Shown: piece by piece, positions 46,318 to 58,900 of the stretch | How the letters are laid out: each line of letters starts with the position of its first letter | How positions within the stretch are numbered: the first letter of the stretch is position 1 | From: Incurvaria masculella | Taxonomy: Eukaryota; Arthropoda; Insecta; Lepidoptera; Incurvariidae | Direction of reading: 5' to 3' | Assembly (NCBI GenBank): GCA_946894095.1 | Contig: OX335642.1 | Location: forward strand, 28,345,021-28,409,020 | DNA: 64,000 nucleotides | Translations under genes and position numbers: made by a program | The notes under the pieces: generated by a model | Seen by the model: only the letters and a program-made list of their open reading frames with translations | What the model was told of the DNA's origin: nothing | Databases searched by the model: none

Positions 46318-46512
46318 TGGGTTTTTTTATGTAACTGGCCATAGATGGCTAATGCCACTCCTACTATCAGACATTAGCCAAACACAAAATATGGGGACTT
46401 GTCATCCCAGAAACTTCCCTACTTGCACGGCTACATTAAACTGTATGGAAAACACGGACAATTTTTACTGACCCTTCGACCATTGCTCATTCAATGCGAT
46501 TGTACTAAGCCG
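46318..46512 (-). mobile_element. SINE body (family S)
   Basis: Reverse strand: TTTTATGTAACTGGCCATAG, CACGGCTACATTAAACTGTA, GGAAAACACGGACAATTTTT, CATTCAATGCGATTGTAC. Confidence 0.8.
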
Positions 46513-47049
46513 GACGGGACCCAGCAAGTGAGTATGTAGACTTATATTCAGAACACATCATTGAATATGCCTCGTTGTTGGGTTGCGCTTTTAATGGCAA
46601 GAAATGGATGGAAATCTTCCGAAACCCTACATTTAGATTGCCGCATATAAGTGCACACCTGAGCGACTGTAGAAATGAACTAAATCCATACAAATATAAC
46701 TTTTATTGCACCAGCGATTAGGTGCATTTATCAGTGCATCGTTGTCCCCATTATGGTATCGATATTGAGTTTGGATGTCCCCAATATTTCCCACGCCTTA
46801 CCTTTCGGTGATTTTCAATATTGTTTTCTGCATTCACAAATAATCAAATCGTATTTTTATGTTTTTATGACCCACATGTTTATTTAATTGGAAGATTGTG
46901 AGGTACCTACTCGTGTTGAAATATGTAATTTATTCGGAGGTAAACGCTTGGTTACAAAACGTAACGCACCTTCATACCATCTCATGCTTTCACCACGGAA
47001 TAAGTGATACTTCTCTTTCACACATGTTTTTTATATGCAATCTGATATG

Positions 47050-47175
47050 AAGGGCTAATACGACTTAACTTCCGTTATGACTCGAGCCCAATATACCATA
47101 TTCCCGAAGGAATCAGGTGTCATGCAGGGACCTTCCCTTTATGAGCGCCGCTACACTGAACTAACTGGATGGCAT
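47050..47175 (-). mobile_element. SINE fragment (family S)
   Basis: CATATTCCCGAAGGAATCAG, GTCATGCAGGGACCTTCCCT, TTATGAGCGCCGCTACACTG. Confidence 0.75.
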
Positions 47176-47464
47176 TATCGGCATTTCCGGGCTCCGCTCG
47201 AAATAGTACAGAAAAACATTTTTTTTTCTTCGAGATACAAAGTACAGTACTGATAATGCACATAGGACGTTGGAAAGACACCTAGAAGGTCACAAAAAGA
47301 CTGAGAGCCTAGTTAGATAGTGTGTATTTTTAGAGGCGCAAACGCTCTGACCCGACTGTATTTTCCTTGCCCATTTCCGACGACGCGCAGTAACTTGCGC
47401 AAGTACCCCCTACTCCGTATCGTGTAAACTTATATCGATGGTGTAAACATACGTTGATTGGATC

Positions 47465-47600
47465 GTATTGGACGAAATATTGACGAAGTTCCAAATATCC
47501 ACTTCAATGTACCCGTGATATAAGAAGGTCCTGGCATGGCGCAAAGTTCCTTATGAAATGCTGACTAGCTAGTTCCAGAAAAAAATGTTGCTTAGTGATA
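47465..47600 (+). mobile_element. SINE fragment, diverged (family S)
   Basis: CCACTTCAATGTACCCGTGA and GAAGGTCCTGGCATGGCGC. Confidence 0.6.
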
Positions 47601-47609
47601 ATGTAAATA

Positions 47610-50600
47610 CAAGTTCCTTGTTTGTATTCGCTTTGATTTTTTCCCAAACAAATGCTACACACATCCTTAGCACTTCTTCAAAAATGTTTTAGCGTAGTTA
47701 ACTTATACATTTAATAACAAATAACAGGCCTTAAAATATTAAAAAAATTAAAGTGTTGATTATTGGTCTCCAAGTTGTGGCTGTTATTATTATTTTACAT
47801 TGTTCGAAAGGCAAATTCTTTAACATCGGATATCTCAAAATGGGGTATTTTCACATTCGTGTCTTGGGAAATGTGCTGACGATACCTATATGCTAATATA
47901 GAAATAAATCGACGAACAGGAGAAAATAATAAATATAGAAAGCATTTTTGTTAGTTAATCTTGATTTCACTTACTCTTATTTATCTAAACATTATAATAG
48001 CGTGCTGTTACTTAGTGTCGTCGCTAAGGAACCCTCATGTGTCTTTAACGTCACGGTAGCTTGACTTTAACCTGATAGATTGTCCACAGGACTATGGCTC
48101 TTGTTTCCATCCCGAAAAAGGCTTATGCTGCGTTGGCACAGAGAATACTTTCGCCATTCGCGAGCTTCCGACATTGCCTTGTGTCGGTGGACATCCCTTC
48201 CATCGCCGCTATCTATGCACACAGTAGAAAAGGATAAGTAGATTATATTTTAATACTATTTGTTGGGCTCTTCAGTTTGTATTTGCGCAAAACGGGTGCT
48301 TACGGTGGAGGACAACATCGTGAGTAAAGTCGTTATTTAGTATGTCTAGCTAGGTGAAAACTCCTCGGGAACCAGAAGTTACAATAGTTTACTTGTAGCA
48401 TCTGGCACACTCTTACAATATTTTAAATTTAAACATAATCCTATATTAATTTGGAGGTCGTGCGTGTAATTCCATAATTGCCATCCAATGAAATCGCAAT
48501 ACTTTTGCACACGAGCTTGTTTTCTGTTTCGTCCAAGCAACTAGTACATTGTAGTCTTGATGTCGACTACGTATTTTGCGCTATCACTGTGTGGTAGAAA
48601 TGTAGCTGCCTTTCCTGTGCGTGAATATCCACTGGAATGACTTTGGGAGCCTTATTGATTCACCTAAGCTATCCCAAAAGGTTCAAAAGATATAAACAAC
48701 CTGGAGCTATAAAATGTTCAGTAGCCACACAACAATAGTTACAGAAAATATGCTCATAGTTGGAGGACAGATCGCAGATTTCAAACAATTGAATAAAGTT
48801 TCACATAAAATATCGGCGATATGTTTGACATATCAGAAGATGTTTAATAAGGAAGTGAAAATTTGCTTACATTTCTACATGTCCTAATAGTCGGTGCTTT
48901 GACAGCCGCCATTTCCTATTCTCTGCTTTCCACCGTGGCTGCGATCGGCCATCGACGCGGGCGCAGCTGCTCGATAATCAACTCGGCATTGTGCCGGGTT
49001 GTGTGGGGGCGAGCGGCGACCCCCGCACAGGGCACGCGCTGCGCCCGCCATTGCATGTGCGTTCCCACTCGCACACACGTCGCGTAGACACGCATCTGCG
49101 CATGCATTACCTCACAATGCGTTCATACCATGATCTGAAGAAAAAACTCGAGATAATCGGCACTGGTGTTGGATGTGATGCCGATTTTTTCTCTTGATCG
49201 AGAGTTTGATTACACTAGGGATGTTTTTTTGTTTCAAAGTTTTACAGAGATGAGTATATGGTTTTTAAGTCATCAAATCCACCCGACTTTCCGAATAGTT
49301 TATTGTAGCACAAGTCAAATAAAGAAAAGGTTCTATCATGACGATCATGCCAACTAATTTCTTCGTTAATGCGGTGTATTGACACTTGTTGTAGTGCTAC
49401 CCGTTCATCAGAAAGTCCAAAAAGCACTAGGTCTAAAACTCTTATGAGTACGGATATTTTCAACTATGTTAGATTATATGCATTTTATAATACACACTAG
49501 TTCAATGATACACACGAAAAATATATACTTTTGGCTGTTCTGGACCTTATCCTTTTTTGGACTAGTGATGGTCCTAACTAAATAAACCTTTTGTAAAGGT
49601 AACTGTCACTTTAAGTAAAAAAAATACACACTTTAGATGAAGTCATTAGTTAATCAAAAAGAATGTTCGTACCACGATGAATTATCCGTATTTTATTTAT
49701 TTAATAAAATTAGTTTCCCGCAATGTGGTTCACAAGACGGTTGTCCAGATTAAAACAAACCCCATTGACTGAGTCGACTCGAATCCAAAACATCTGCCCA
49801 ACTAAAGGAACAACAGTTCCTTGCTGCGGTAGTCCATTGAGCGCAAATAACCCGATAAGGGCTCTTACCTCAATTAAGGATAATACATTTGGCGTTCATT
49901 GGCACCGGTATGTTAGCGGGGCCGATGCAATTTAGGGTTGAATTCCTCAAGTTGTTTAGTTTTTATGTAAGCAAAGTAGCGTTACCCGAAATGCGGAAAC
50001 CTTTTCCCTGCAATATGTGGGCCAGATGTCAAAGCGGGCATCACCTGCGCGAAACAGAAATACTTTTTGTCTTATGTATTTACCGGAATTGCATTAGATG
50101 CGAGGAAGTACTCAACATTCGATATGTTATTGATATAATTTCGTACCGGAGGAGTAAGCAGATAGAAGTTATGCAGTAGAATTACAGCATACTTCTACTT
50201 ATTCTGCGTCTGTATGCATGCTCTTGTATTACGGGTGCTATGAATAGAACTTTTGTTATATGACATTACATGCCCAAGAATTGCTAATTCCCGACCGTCT
50301 GGATACCGAAACATGAGGACAGTGAAAATTCGGTCACGTTTCACCTTCTAGTTAGATGAAACAAAATGTCTAATAGCAAAGGAAATCGACTGTAAAGGCC
50401 ATTTCAATAATACTATATTGCTTTAGACGTAACACATTATTTGTTGGTTGCTTAAGCAGTAAAATAAATATTTCTTTCCAAATTTAACAAGCTGCTGGCG
50501 CGTGCCGTCCTTTATAATAACCCGATATAATAGGAAAAGGAAATGGAGAAAAAAAAACGTCTTAAGGGAAGTATAAGGTCAGGAACACATACGGCGGGGG

Positions 50601-51490
50601 AGAAAAGGGCATTGTCCTGGCAACCCCCGGTGTGTACAGTCAGCGCATTAATCTTCGTTCGATACCAAAGAAAGGAAAACGATTAATATTTGTGGATGGA
50701 TATGGATATCCATGGATATCATTCTGCATTGCTTGAAAAGCAAATGTATTCCGCGGCTAAAAAAATAGGCTCAGCTATCTGTTTAGTTACGACGGCAATA
50801 ACGTAATAATGATTACGAAACAGGTTGTTGTAACCTATGTGGTTTTACTGCTAATTCGTTATTAAGGAATTTTCAACCTAAAAGCCAGAAACGACATGTT
50901 GACTCTTGTTAACTTGTTTTCCCGCGGAAAATCACCTCATAATATTTTAGTTCCCTGCTCACGACTCTAATGATATATCGTTACCATACTTATGTGGTAC
51001 TACGAACCTTAGAAATAACAGAATCTACCAGTAAAAAGTGCTTGCAAAATGGGTTAAGTAATTACCGAGTTTTAAGCGTATGTGCGAACAGGCTTTACTA
51101 CCTATACTTACCGACTCTTTCCCGCATCTGCTTTTGTGATATTCTGTGTTTGGTACATTTGTATCTAGGCCAAGTACAATTTCCTTTTTCCGAATAAATT
51201 TAACCGCCCTGCCATAGCTCCCTGCTATTATAGTTCATCAACATCTACGTTTATTCGTTTATCCTTGAAAATGAAGCAAATATACTGATTTTTTTATGTA
51301 CCAAATTATTGGACGATATAGCTTAAAAAATTGAATAGTAATAATAAATGCAGGCGAAAAAATTGGCACTGCACACATGTTGTGACGTTAGGATTCTAAA
51401 TAAATAACGTACATCCAAAAAGGTGTTTAGAATATACGGTGGAATAAAGAAACAACACTCCTTTTTTGTGCAGACGTTTAATATATATAA
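47610..51490. other. Long stretch without recognisable gene
   Basis: Mostly AT-rich. Exception: 48,890-49,110, GC-rich with CpG and a GCCGCCATTTCC motif, promoter-like but without a supported exon. Open frames at 49,723 and 49,889 have no recognisable domain. Confidence 0.45.
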
Positions 51491-51499
51491 GAAGCGTCC

Positions 51500-51632
51500 A
51501 CCATCTTCAATGTAGCCGTGCTCAGGGAAGGTCCTGGATTGGCACCTAATGCCTTCTGGAATGCTGAAATTGGGCTGATGTCATGACGGTGGGTGTGGTA
51601 TTAGCCATCATGTCTGTTTAGTATATAAAAAA
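51500..51632 (+). mobile_element. SINE fragment (family S)
   Basis: TTCAATGTAGCCGTGCTCAG, GGAAGGTCCTGGATTGGCACC, GGGCTGATGTCATGACGG. Confidence 0.75.
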
Positions 51633-52052
51633 CGATATTAGCGCCTCTTCGTGGTTCACGTCTTTCAATGAATCCAACTTCGTGATTATTCAGCTGTATT
51701 GCATTTTTTTGTCTATCCGTAATCCCTTAATATTGAATTGTTTGTTTTCGGCATCTGCCATCTGTTGATCAAATGAAGCTCACACGTCCGACAGCTGCTC
51801 GCTTTTTCTGACGCGCAGGGTGAGACCATTAACAAATTAGAGAATGTTTAAGACAAAGGACATATTTACGGACGTTTTTTGTTGAAGAAACGAATTGCTT
51901 TCTGCCTCCGTGCAATTTTAGCGAGAGATAAGACACCATTAATGTGCGATAACAGCAGCTGTTTAGAAAATGAAAGATAGGTAGATCAATAAACGGATTC
52001 CTAGTTTGGGGGATTAGCGTTTTATATGCAAGAATCTTGGATACTACGACCA

Positions 52053-52130
52053 TCGTTCATTCAATGCGAGGGTACACTTATGGGAATTACCGTTCTATAC
52101 AAGGGACCTACAGTTTTACGTGGAATCAAA
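52053..52130 (-). mobile_element. SINE fragment (family S)
   Basis: CATCGTTCATTCAATGCGAG and GACCTACAGTTTTACGTGGA. Confidence 0.6.
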
Positions 52131-52148
52131 ATAACGAACGACGAATCT

Positions 52149-52315
52149 CTTAGGGCCGAGTGCACGAAAGGATAAAAAATCAAAATCAACGTCAACGTAT
52201 GATTAAACACGTTACTTTGTATGGACAGCATGGAAAGAACTCCACCCGGTTCACTAAAAGTGACGTGTTTGAACATTGATTAACTCAACTGTCTCTTCGT
52301 GCAATCGAGGCTTAG
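52149..52315 (-). mobile_element. Small MITE (pair with 22,532)
   Basis: TTAGGGCCGAGTGCACGAAA at left and GTCTCTTCGTGCAATCGAGG at right. The interior is the reverse complement of 22,532-22,698. Confidence 0.8.
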
Positions 52316-52604
52316 TCGCCTCTTACAAAATGCACGGGAGGAAAAGCAGTATGACCATTTGTATTGTTTTTAAGTGCCGGGCCGGAACCCACACAGAAAG
52401 TGGACCATTTAGGTTTTACCGATGAGGCCAGAGATCGATCTAAATCTTTGGATGAGGGGAGCTATGGCGAGATACGTTGGACATGTTTTATTTAATGACT
52501 CGCAACTCCACTAATCGGAGTGTGCACGAGGCGTTAGTTAAAATTAAAATGTATTTCCCTTAACCTGGTACTTCCCTCACCGGCAATTCTTTATCGTTTC
52601 CATC

Positions 52605-53357
52605 AGAGTCGAAGCGACTGTGTGGGTAAGTAGGTACCCGTGCCCCATGTTCGTTTTCACGATTTTTTTACATTATTCGTCGTGTCGGCCGATCGCAGCT
52701 GCCACCCCTCTTTCGGGTGGCTGACGTGGCGGCGGCGCCGCGGAGGTGGGGTCGGGACGTGCCATCTCGGGGAGGCCTGGTACTGAGCCATACTAACATT
52801 TACACCATGGATATACCTTCGGTAGTTTTATTTACCAAAAATACTACTAATAAAGGCCGTATAAGGTTATTCGAGTACATGAGGAATTGGACAAAATGGC
52901 GACAAAAACTTCGTAGTTTTGACAATCAGTGAATCAAGTGACCCAGGATATTGTTTTGCGGTAGGGCGGCAAAGGCTGGCGGAACGTCTTTATGTCTGAC
53001 ATAACTGTTCCGAGGATAAGCAATGGAATAAGAAATGTTTATTAGTATAGGACAGAATAACTGCAATACCTATGAATACACAACTCGCGTAGGCCTTGGA
53101 GCTTCGAAAATATTCCCTAGCTCTTGAAGCTTTGAAAATAGTTGCGTTTTAGCCTAAGTTAGCGGACTTAGCTCTGCGGGAGCCCGCTTTTCCCCACTTT
53201 CCCCCATATCAGCGAGCGCCACGCAGTAGCCCGAGCACCCAAAACGTCGCAACAATTTTGAGTGGGCTATCTTCAACTTGCCACTCATTGAAATTGGATT
53301 GATCGAAGCGACTGTGTGGGTAAGTAGGTATCCGCGCCCCGTGTTCCTTTTCACGAT
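52605..53357 (+). repeat. Direct repeat, ~55 bp, two copies 690 bp apart
   Basis: CGAAGCGACTGTGTGGGTAA, then GTAGGTA.CCG.GCCCC.TGTTC and TTTTCACGAT, at about 52,610-52,665 and 53,303-53,357. No gene identified in 52,320-54,000. Confidence 0.85.
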
Positions 53358-54011
53358 CTGAGTTCTACCAAAGAGAATACTACGCTATATCATACTCTAG
53401 AGCACCTGTCAAGTTCTGACGCGTCGACTTGAGGAAATGCAAGTAGGCTTTGGTCGAAAGTTAAAAGAGAAGCTAACCTCTATTGTACCTCCGTCCGTCC
53501 GGATGTCTGTCCACGGCCAATTTTCCAGGAAAATGAACTATACATTTGACACAATATCATATAATCACTACTTTATTAAAATACGTCTGTGCGGCTGTGC
53601 TCTTTGGACTTGAGAACCATTTGCTGGATTTTGATTCGGTTGTATCTATGTATAGTTTGATTCTTCCAATCAATTATCCATCACGCTAAATTACCCGAGG
53701 GACTGTGGTTAAATATTAGAGCAGTCTGGGGATTTTTTATCGACGGACTTTCACGCGGGTGGAGCCGAGGGGGTATCTACTAGAACATTATAAATATACC
53801 CTCGTACTATCATTACGTCGGCAACACTGTGTGAATCTTTTGAGTTTTTTCTTTTTGAAATCGTAAAGAAAGATGAGTGAAGATAGATTTAGAAAACCTG
53901 TTTCGTCTCTTAAGCCCCCTCTTGTGTTTGCATTACGTACTAGTCAGACAATGCGAATTCATCTATCATAGACGCCGAAGGTGTCGCCAACCTTTTAAGT
54001 GGTCATGGCGT

Positions 54012-54250
54012 TTTATTTGTTTTATGTGAATGGACATGGATGGATAATACCACATCCACCGTCACGATACACACCGCATTCCCGAAGGAATTAGGTGCCA
54101 TGCCATGACCTTGCCTTAATGCGCACTCGATGGAAATGGCGGACATTTCATGATCGACTATCTTTTCATCGAATACGATGGTAGCAACCCGGGCGGACTC
54201 TACCACCTAGTATCGGAAGGGGAGTTTTACACGGATTCCGAACCATTGAA
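54012..54250 (-). mobile_element. SINE body (family S)
   Basis: Reverse strand: GAATGGACATGGATGGATAA, CCCGAAGGAATTAGGTGCCA, TACGATGGTAGCAACCCGGG, CCTAGTATCGGAAGGGGAG. Confidence 0.8.
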
Positions 54251-54259
54251 CCGAAAGTA

Positions 54260-55330
54260 AACCTGCATGCGGTTTAATCGATGTCGAAAACAACTTTTTA
54301 GGGATTTAAATACTAGGTACAACTTATACTCGGTTCGTGTTCCCTTCCCCAAAAGGTTATGCAAAACTTATAAAGCAATGGATGGTTTGCGATACCTGCA
54401 TCTCATCGCAACTAACTCGTGTGAACATCGAAAAATAGCTGCCGCATTGCAATAGACAAAATCACCCTAACCATAGAGGTGCTTACCTAAAAGGGGTCTC
54501 ACACAAATTCTTTAGAAATCGAATGCGGTCACTCAGTCGCGAGGTTTTGTCTATGACTGGCTGCGCGCCCATAGATCTCACCTCATCATAGGGCTGAATA
54601 GAGATAGACTGTCAAATTGGGTCGTGGATTCTGTGCTTCTCACGATTGTTTATGAGATGAGACGATAGAATATGTAAAATCCGGTCAAGTGCGATGGATA
54701 ATTAAATTGGGAAGGGTGAGGTGGATGTATCGCCCCTAAACCTGGTGTCCAATTCACTTGAAAGATCTATGATGCTATTCTCGATTTGTAACTCCTAACG
54801 CATGAATTTTTAGATATATTTACGTGACACGTTGAAAATACAGTTTATGTGTATTGCCGTACCATTTTTGCAAGCGTTCCTATTGGCGCATCACAAATGA
54901 ATCACCTCGAAACCATACATTACTGCTGTATAAGGTTGCATAAGGTCTATCTGAAAAAGAATAATTTGGGCTAAGGATGTAAGTTGTTAATGTTGAAATT
55001 TAATTATTTAAAAAAAACAACTTTATCAAAGAACAGTCGTATTCAGAGTGAACTGTCAAAATTTCGTACGCGGACTAGCACCGGACTAACCATTCCAAAG
55101 TGCTATTTAGTCCGACGATAATCCCGTATTAAAGTTATCTATTTCAATTTAATGGTTTCCAAGGAAATCGCGTCACCGCGCCAATGTGGCCTTGCTTCTC
55201 GTCGATTCTTCATACATATCAAATAAGTTGAATCATACGTATTTTCAATATTATACAAATTAAATCTCTACCCTAAGTCAATATAGAGCAACATAAATAA
55301 AAAATGCATACACAGCGCCCCTAATTTATT
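54260..55330. other. No recognisable gene
   Basis: Only a CCGGTCAAGTGCGATGG scrap of the CCGT-type repeat near 54,682. Confidence 0.5.
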
Positions 55331-55336
55331 TTATAA

Positions 55337-55500
55337 ACCGGCCAAGTACGAGTTAGGCTCGCACACGAAGGGTTCCGTACTATCGTACAAGATTTAACCC
55401 ATAAAAACCCCGCGTTTTTTGTATGGGGCCCCTTTACGGTTCATGAGATACAGCCTGTGACAGACGGACGGAGGCTTAGTAATAGGGTTCCGTACTTGTA
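55337..55500 (-). repeat. CCGT-type interspersed repeat, copy 10 (shortened)
   Basis: ACCGGCCAAGTACGAGTTAG, GGGTTCCGTACTATCGTACA, GACAGACGGACGGAGGCTTA, TAATAGGGTTCCGTAC. Confidence 0.85.
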
Positions 55501-55884
55501 CAGAACTGTTACATGCACTTTTTTTCCACAAACAGGTTGCACCGAACGAAATATCAGGGCAGTCTCCGTCGCGTGCAAATAAATGACGTCGCATGAAACG
55601 CAAAACCGGCGCGAAACAATTTTTTTATTGGTTAGATGAGCCGAAGACTGCCATTTTATCGATCAGTTTATGGATGAATGTCTCGCTCGGTTGAGCGTTA
55701 TGAACGTGATATCAGATTTACGTCGTGATATATCTTAAAGCGGCCATGTTGGCAGCAGAGTACGCTTGCACAGGCACAGATTACAGCCCCCCCCATCTCA
55801 CATTTTAATTGACCCAAACATACATCTTTGCGAAGAGCTCACATCTGCAATCGCGACCTTAGCACACCGTAGCGCGGTTTTTAA

Positions 55885-56335
55885 GTACAGTAGAACCCCT
55901 AATATCTGTACTAATGAGGACAGACTTTACCTCGGATAATCGAACATCTCGGATAATACGGACTTCCTTATGCAAGTTTAAAAAAAAATCACGTAAAACA
56001 CGTGCTTACTCAGTCACTCGCAGTGTAGACGTCGTCGCGGCATTCATATGCAATAGTGGTATAGAAGTTCATTGCACGCTTTTAGGCATTCATTGGAATG
56101 TTATTATATAAATAAATTAATATAAAATAACTTGAACTTATTGAAATTATAAAGGCATTCCACCTTATTCAATATTTTTCCGTATTTAATAATTTGGAAT
56201 TTGCACTGAACTCCATGATTGCTATTCCACCTTTTCGCTTGCAGCAGAGTCTCACAGAATCCGTGAAGACAGGAATCGGGGTGCTGCCTCGGTTAAACGG
56301 GGGTTCGGATAATGAGATCTCGGTTAAAGAGGACT
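55885..56335. mobile_element. Possible pogo/Tigger-like element remnant
   Basis: TACAGTAGAACCCCTAATAT with CTCGGATAATCGAACATCTC at the left, and GGGGGTTCGGATAATGAGAT with CTCGGTTAAAGAGG at the right, echo the CAGTAGAACCTCGATAA..CGGATAATCGA ends of pogo-type elements. The right terminus is unclear. Confidence 0.35.
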
Positions 56336-56514
56336 GTGCCTTAAGTTTATCGATAAAAAAAACTCTTTTCATGTCTGCTTCTTAATTCTTTTCAGTGTGC
56401 CGTGGCCGCTTAAAGATATTTTGCTTGATAGGACACGGGTTCAAAACTGAGTGTCTAAGGTCGAAGTGTGCATTTTCATTGAGAATCTGCACTTCATTGT
56501 TTGCGACCCATGTA

Positions 56515-56660
56515 AAACTAGGCTGTTAGGGTTAAACCCGTCTGGATTGGTACAATGGCATGACACGAAAGATGTTCGAAGCGGTACTGAAATGTTGTCT
56601 GTGTAATCAATCTAGTATGCTCAAATAAAGGCAAGAACTCTGGCATTAACCTTGTTCCTC
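56515..56660 (+). mobile_element. SINE fragment, diverged (family S)
   Basis: CCATGTAAAACTAGGCTGTT, GGGTTAAACCCGTCTGGATT, GGTACAATGGCATGA. Confidence 0.6.
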
Positions 56661-56744
56661 TGAGAATGTAGTTTGATAAAATAAACGACACAATTTATAT
56701 GTAAATGTACGAAAGGAACCACCTGAAACCGACAGGATATTTTT

Positions 56745-56930
56745 AAAATGTAACTGTACATGGACGGCGAATACCAGCTATATTAGCCCAAGGCACCTCA
56801 TATGAATTATGTGCCAAGTCGGAACCTTCCTTTTTTGCACAGCTACATTAAATTGGACAGGAAAACAGACAATTTTACACTGCCGCGCCACTACGACCAT
56901 AGTTCACTCAATGCATGCATTCTCTTACGT
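56745..56930 (-). mobile_element. SINE body (family S)
   Basis: AACTGTACATGGACGGCGAA, CACAGCTACATTAAATTGGA, AGGAAAACAGACAATTTTAC, ACCATAGTTCACTCAATGC. Confidence 0.7.
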
Positions 56931-57481
56931 CTTACACACAGCGCAAACTGACAATTCATTGCGGGGTGAAATTATTTTATTTTACGCTGACTTGAAACAT
57001 TTTACCCCTTACACCTGCCCGAAGCCAGAGCCCTTGAGAGCACAAAGGAAACAGTCCATCAAGGTTTAATTAACCAAAGGAAGCTACTATAATAGTAAAG
57101 GATTTCTCCGTATCTGATTTTAAGACCCCCCTGCCGGCAATTGGAATGGTCTTGTTCGTACAGTGCGCATCGAAATAGGCCACATATTATGTAGGAATAT
57201 GGCCGGAATGAAATTAAATCACAGAATAACTAATAGTGCTACGCACAGAAGTTGCACTCCCCGACAGTAATTTTTCAATTTTCATCCTAAATGTCCTTAA
57301 TATAAAGTATTTATTACGTTGCTCATCGCCGGCGCGGCGGCGAGATGAAACGCGTCGTCGCTCACCCGCCCCATATCGCTGGAATGCGGCTTGCGCTAGG
57401 GTTATCACACAATGCCGCCGCCAAACAGTATTGTTTGGTATTGTACGGGTTATTGTTGTTATTGGCCGGGTTGATAATATC

Positions 57482-57740
57482 ACACCAAGTGCGAGTCGGC
57501 CTCGCACAAGAAGGGTTCCGTACCATCGTACAAGATCAAACAAAACTTCTTTTTTTTTATGCCTTCCTTTAACTTTTATTATTTTTTTATTTTATTTATT
57601 TGTTGTTCTAGCGGCAAAATAATTACAAACTTTATGAAAATTTCAGCTGCATACCTATGACGGTTCCTGAGATACGGACGGACAGCGGAGGCTTAGTAAT
57701 AGGGTTCAGTTTTCACCCTTTGGGTGCGGAACCCTAAAAA
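57482..57740 (-). repeat. CCGT-type interspersed repeat, copy 11
   Basis: CAAGTGCGAGTCGGCCTCGC, GGGTTCCGTACCATCGTACA, GTTCTAGCGGCAAAATAATT, CCCTTTGGGTGCGGAACCCT. Confidence 0.9.
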
Positions 57741-58091
57741 CCAACTACATGCAGCAAAGGAGAATAGGCAATAAGTACCTGGAGCTGCCACGAATGATGC
57801 CCATTATTGTTTCACTAAGCGAAACCAATTTATGTTGTTTTTCCTTGTAATACATAGATAAATACTACCTAATGTATAAAAAAGTGCTGTGATGATACCA
57901 GTTAAATGCGTGTCAATTCAATAGGCCCCTCATAACACTATACCACATACCTACCTACATAAAGGCAAAACGCCAATAAACCTAAACTAAAAAAACAAAC
58001 TCTCCTTTCAGAATATTTCGGAAGCGTAAAGAAAGGTAACTTCAAATTCTTTCGTGTACTATGACATCCGTTCACGCAACAAAATTTTTTA

Positions 58092-58134
58092 CGTTTTTAT
58101 TCCTAATAATTAGACATTATTACGAATAAAAACG
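58092..58134 (+). repeat. Inverted repeat (11-bp perfect arms)
   Basis: CGTTTTTATTC at 58,092 and GAATAAAAACG at 58,124, with an AT-rich spacer. Confidence 0.8.
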
Positions 58135-58384
58135 GCGAAAGTGCGCTTTTCGAAACGACTGATCGACTGGACGTAGAGGACGTGCGAGCGTGTGCGCGCG
58201 GCGGCCCTGACTGAATTTGGAACCTCGGGTTCCCGAGCGCCGTAGGTGAAGATCTCAGTAGGTATTTAGGAGTGACGGATGCCTGATTAAATTCTGATCA
58301 CTCGAAACGAAATTACTATATTTTTGGGCGAATCGAGAAACGTCTGAATTTTGAATTGTGTTATACTAAACACTACATACATCT

Positions 58385-58772
58385 GTATCTCATGAACCGT
58401 AATAGGTAGGCAGATGAAATTTTCACAGAGTATGTATTTGTTTTGCCGCTATAGCAATAAGTACGTAAAATTAAAAAATAATACAAATTAAAGGGGGCCA
58501 TACAAAAAACGTCTTTTTTATTTATTTATTTTATATATATTTATTGCACTAAAAATTCGGACAAAAGGTACAATTTAATGCCAGGGGCATTCTCTACCAG
58601 TCTACCTTTGGGTATCGTGAGCAGTAGTGCGAGTAGCAGTTATAGAGACAAATGAATTTGCTACAACAAATATTATACACAATATACCAACTACTTTTTT
58701 GTGTTAAATATTGTACGATGTTACGGAACCCTTCGTGTGCAAGTCCGACTCTCACTTGGCCGGTTTTTTTTA
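58385..58772 (+). repeat. CCGT-type interspersed repeat, copy 12, interrupted
   Basis: CTGTATCTCATGAACCGTAA, TTTTGCCGCTATAGCAATAA, then an insertion, then TGTTAAATATTGTACGATG and TCACTTGGCCGGTTTTTT. Confidence 0.85.
58515..58695 (-). mobile_element. LINE 3' tail inserted in CCGT repeat copy 12
   Basis: Reverse strand: GTAGAGAATGCCCCTGGCAT, then AAATTGTACCTTTTGTCCG, GTGCAATAAATATATATAAA and a TAAATAAATAAA tail. Typical of insect LINE 3' ends. Breaks the repeat between CGT and GTGTTAAATATTG. Confidence 0.75.
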
Positions 58773-58777
58773 TTACA

Positions 58778-58900
58778 CTGACTGTTTAAAAAACATGTTG
58801 ACATGTCCGAGTTCTGGGCTCTAAAATCCGGGGTTTTCACGCGTATTTTTACGTTTTGTCCTGGTTGCTAAATTTTAGGGATGGCAACCATACCTTGGAG
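58778..58900 (-). repeat. Dispersed repeat (mirror of 63,060)
   Basis: TGACATGTCCGAGTTCTGGG, CTCTAAAATCCGGGGTTTTC, ACGTTTTGTCCTGGTTGC match 63,065-63,180 in reverse complement. Confidence 0.8.

Noticed and set aside
57236..57622. 128-codon frame and overlapping antisense frame
   Set aside because: Lies largely in a CCGT-type repeat (57,482-57,740) and a GC-rich tract; no conserved motif.
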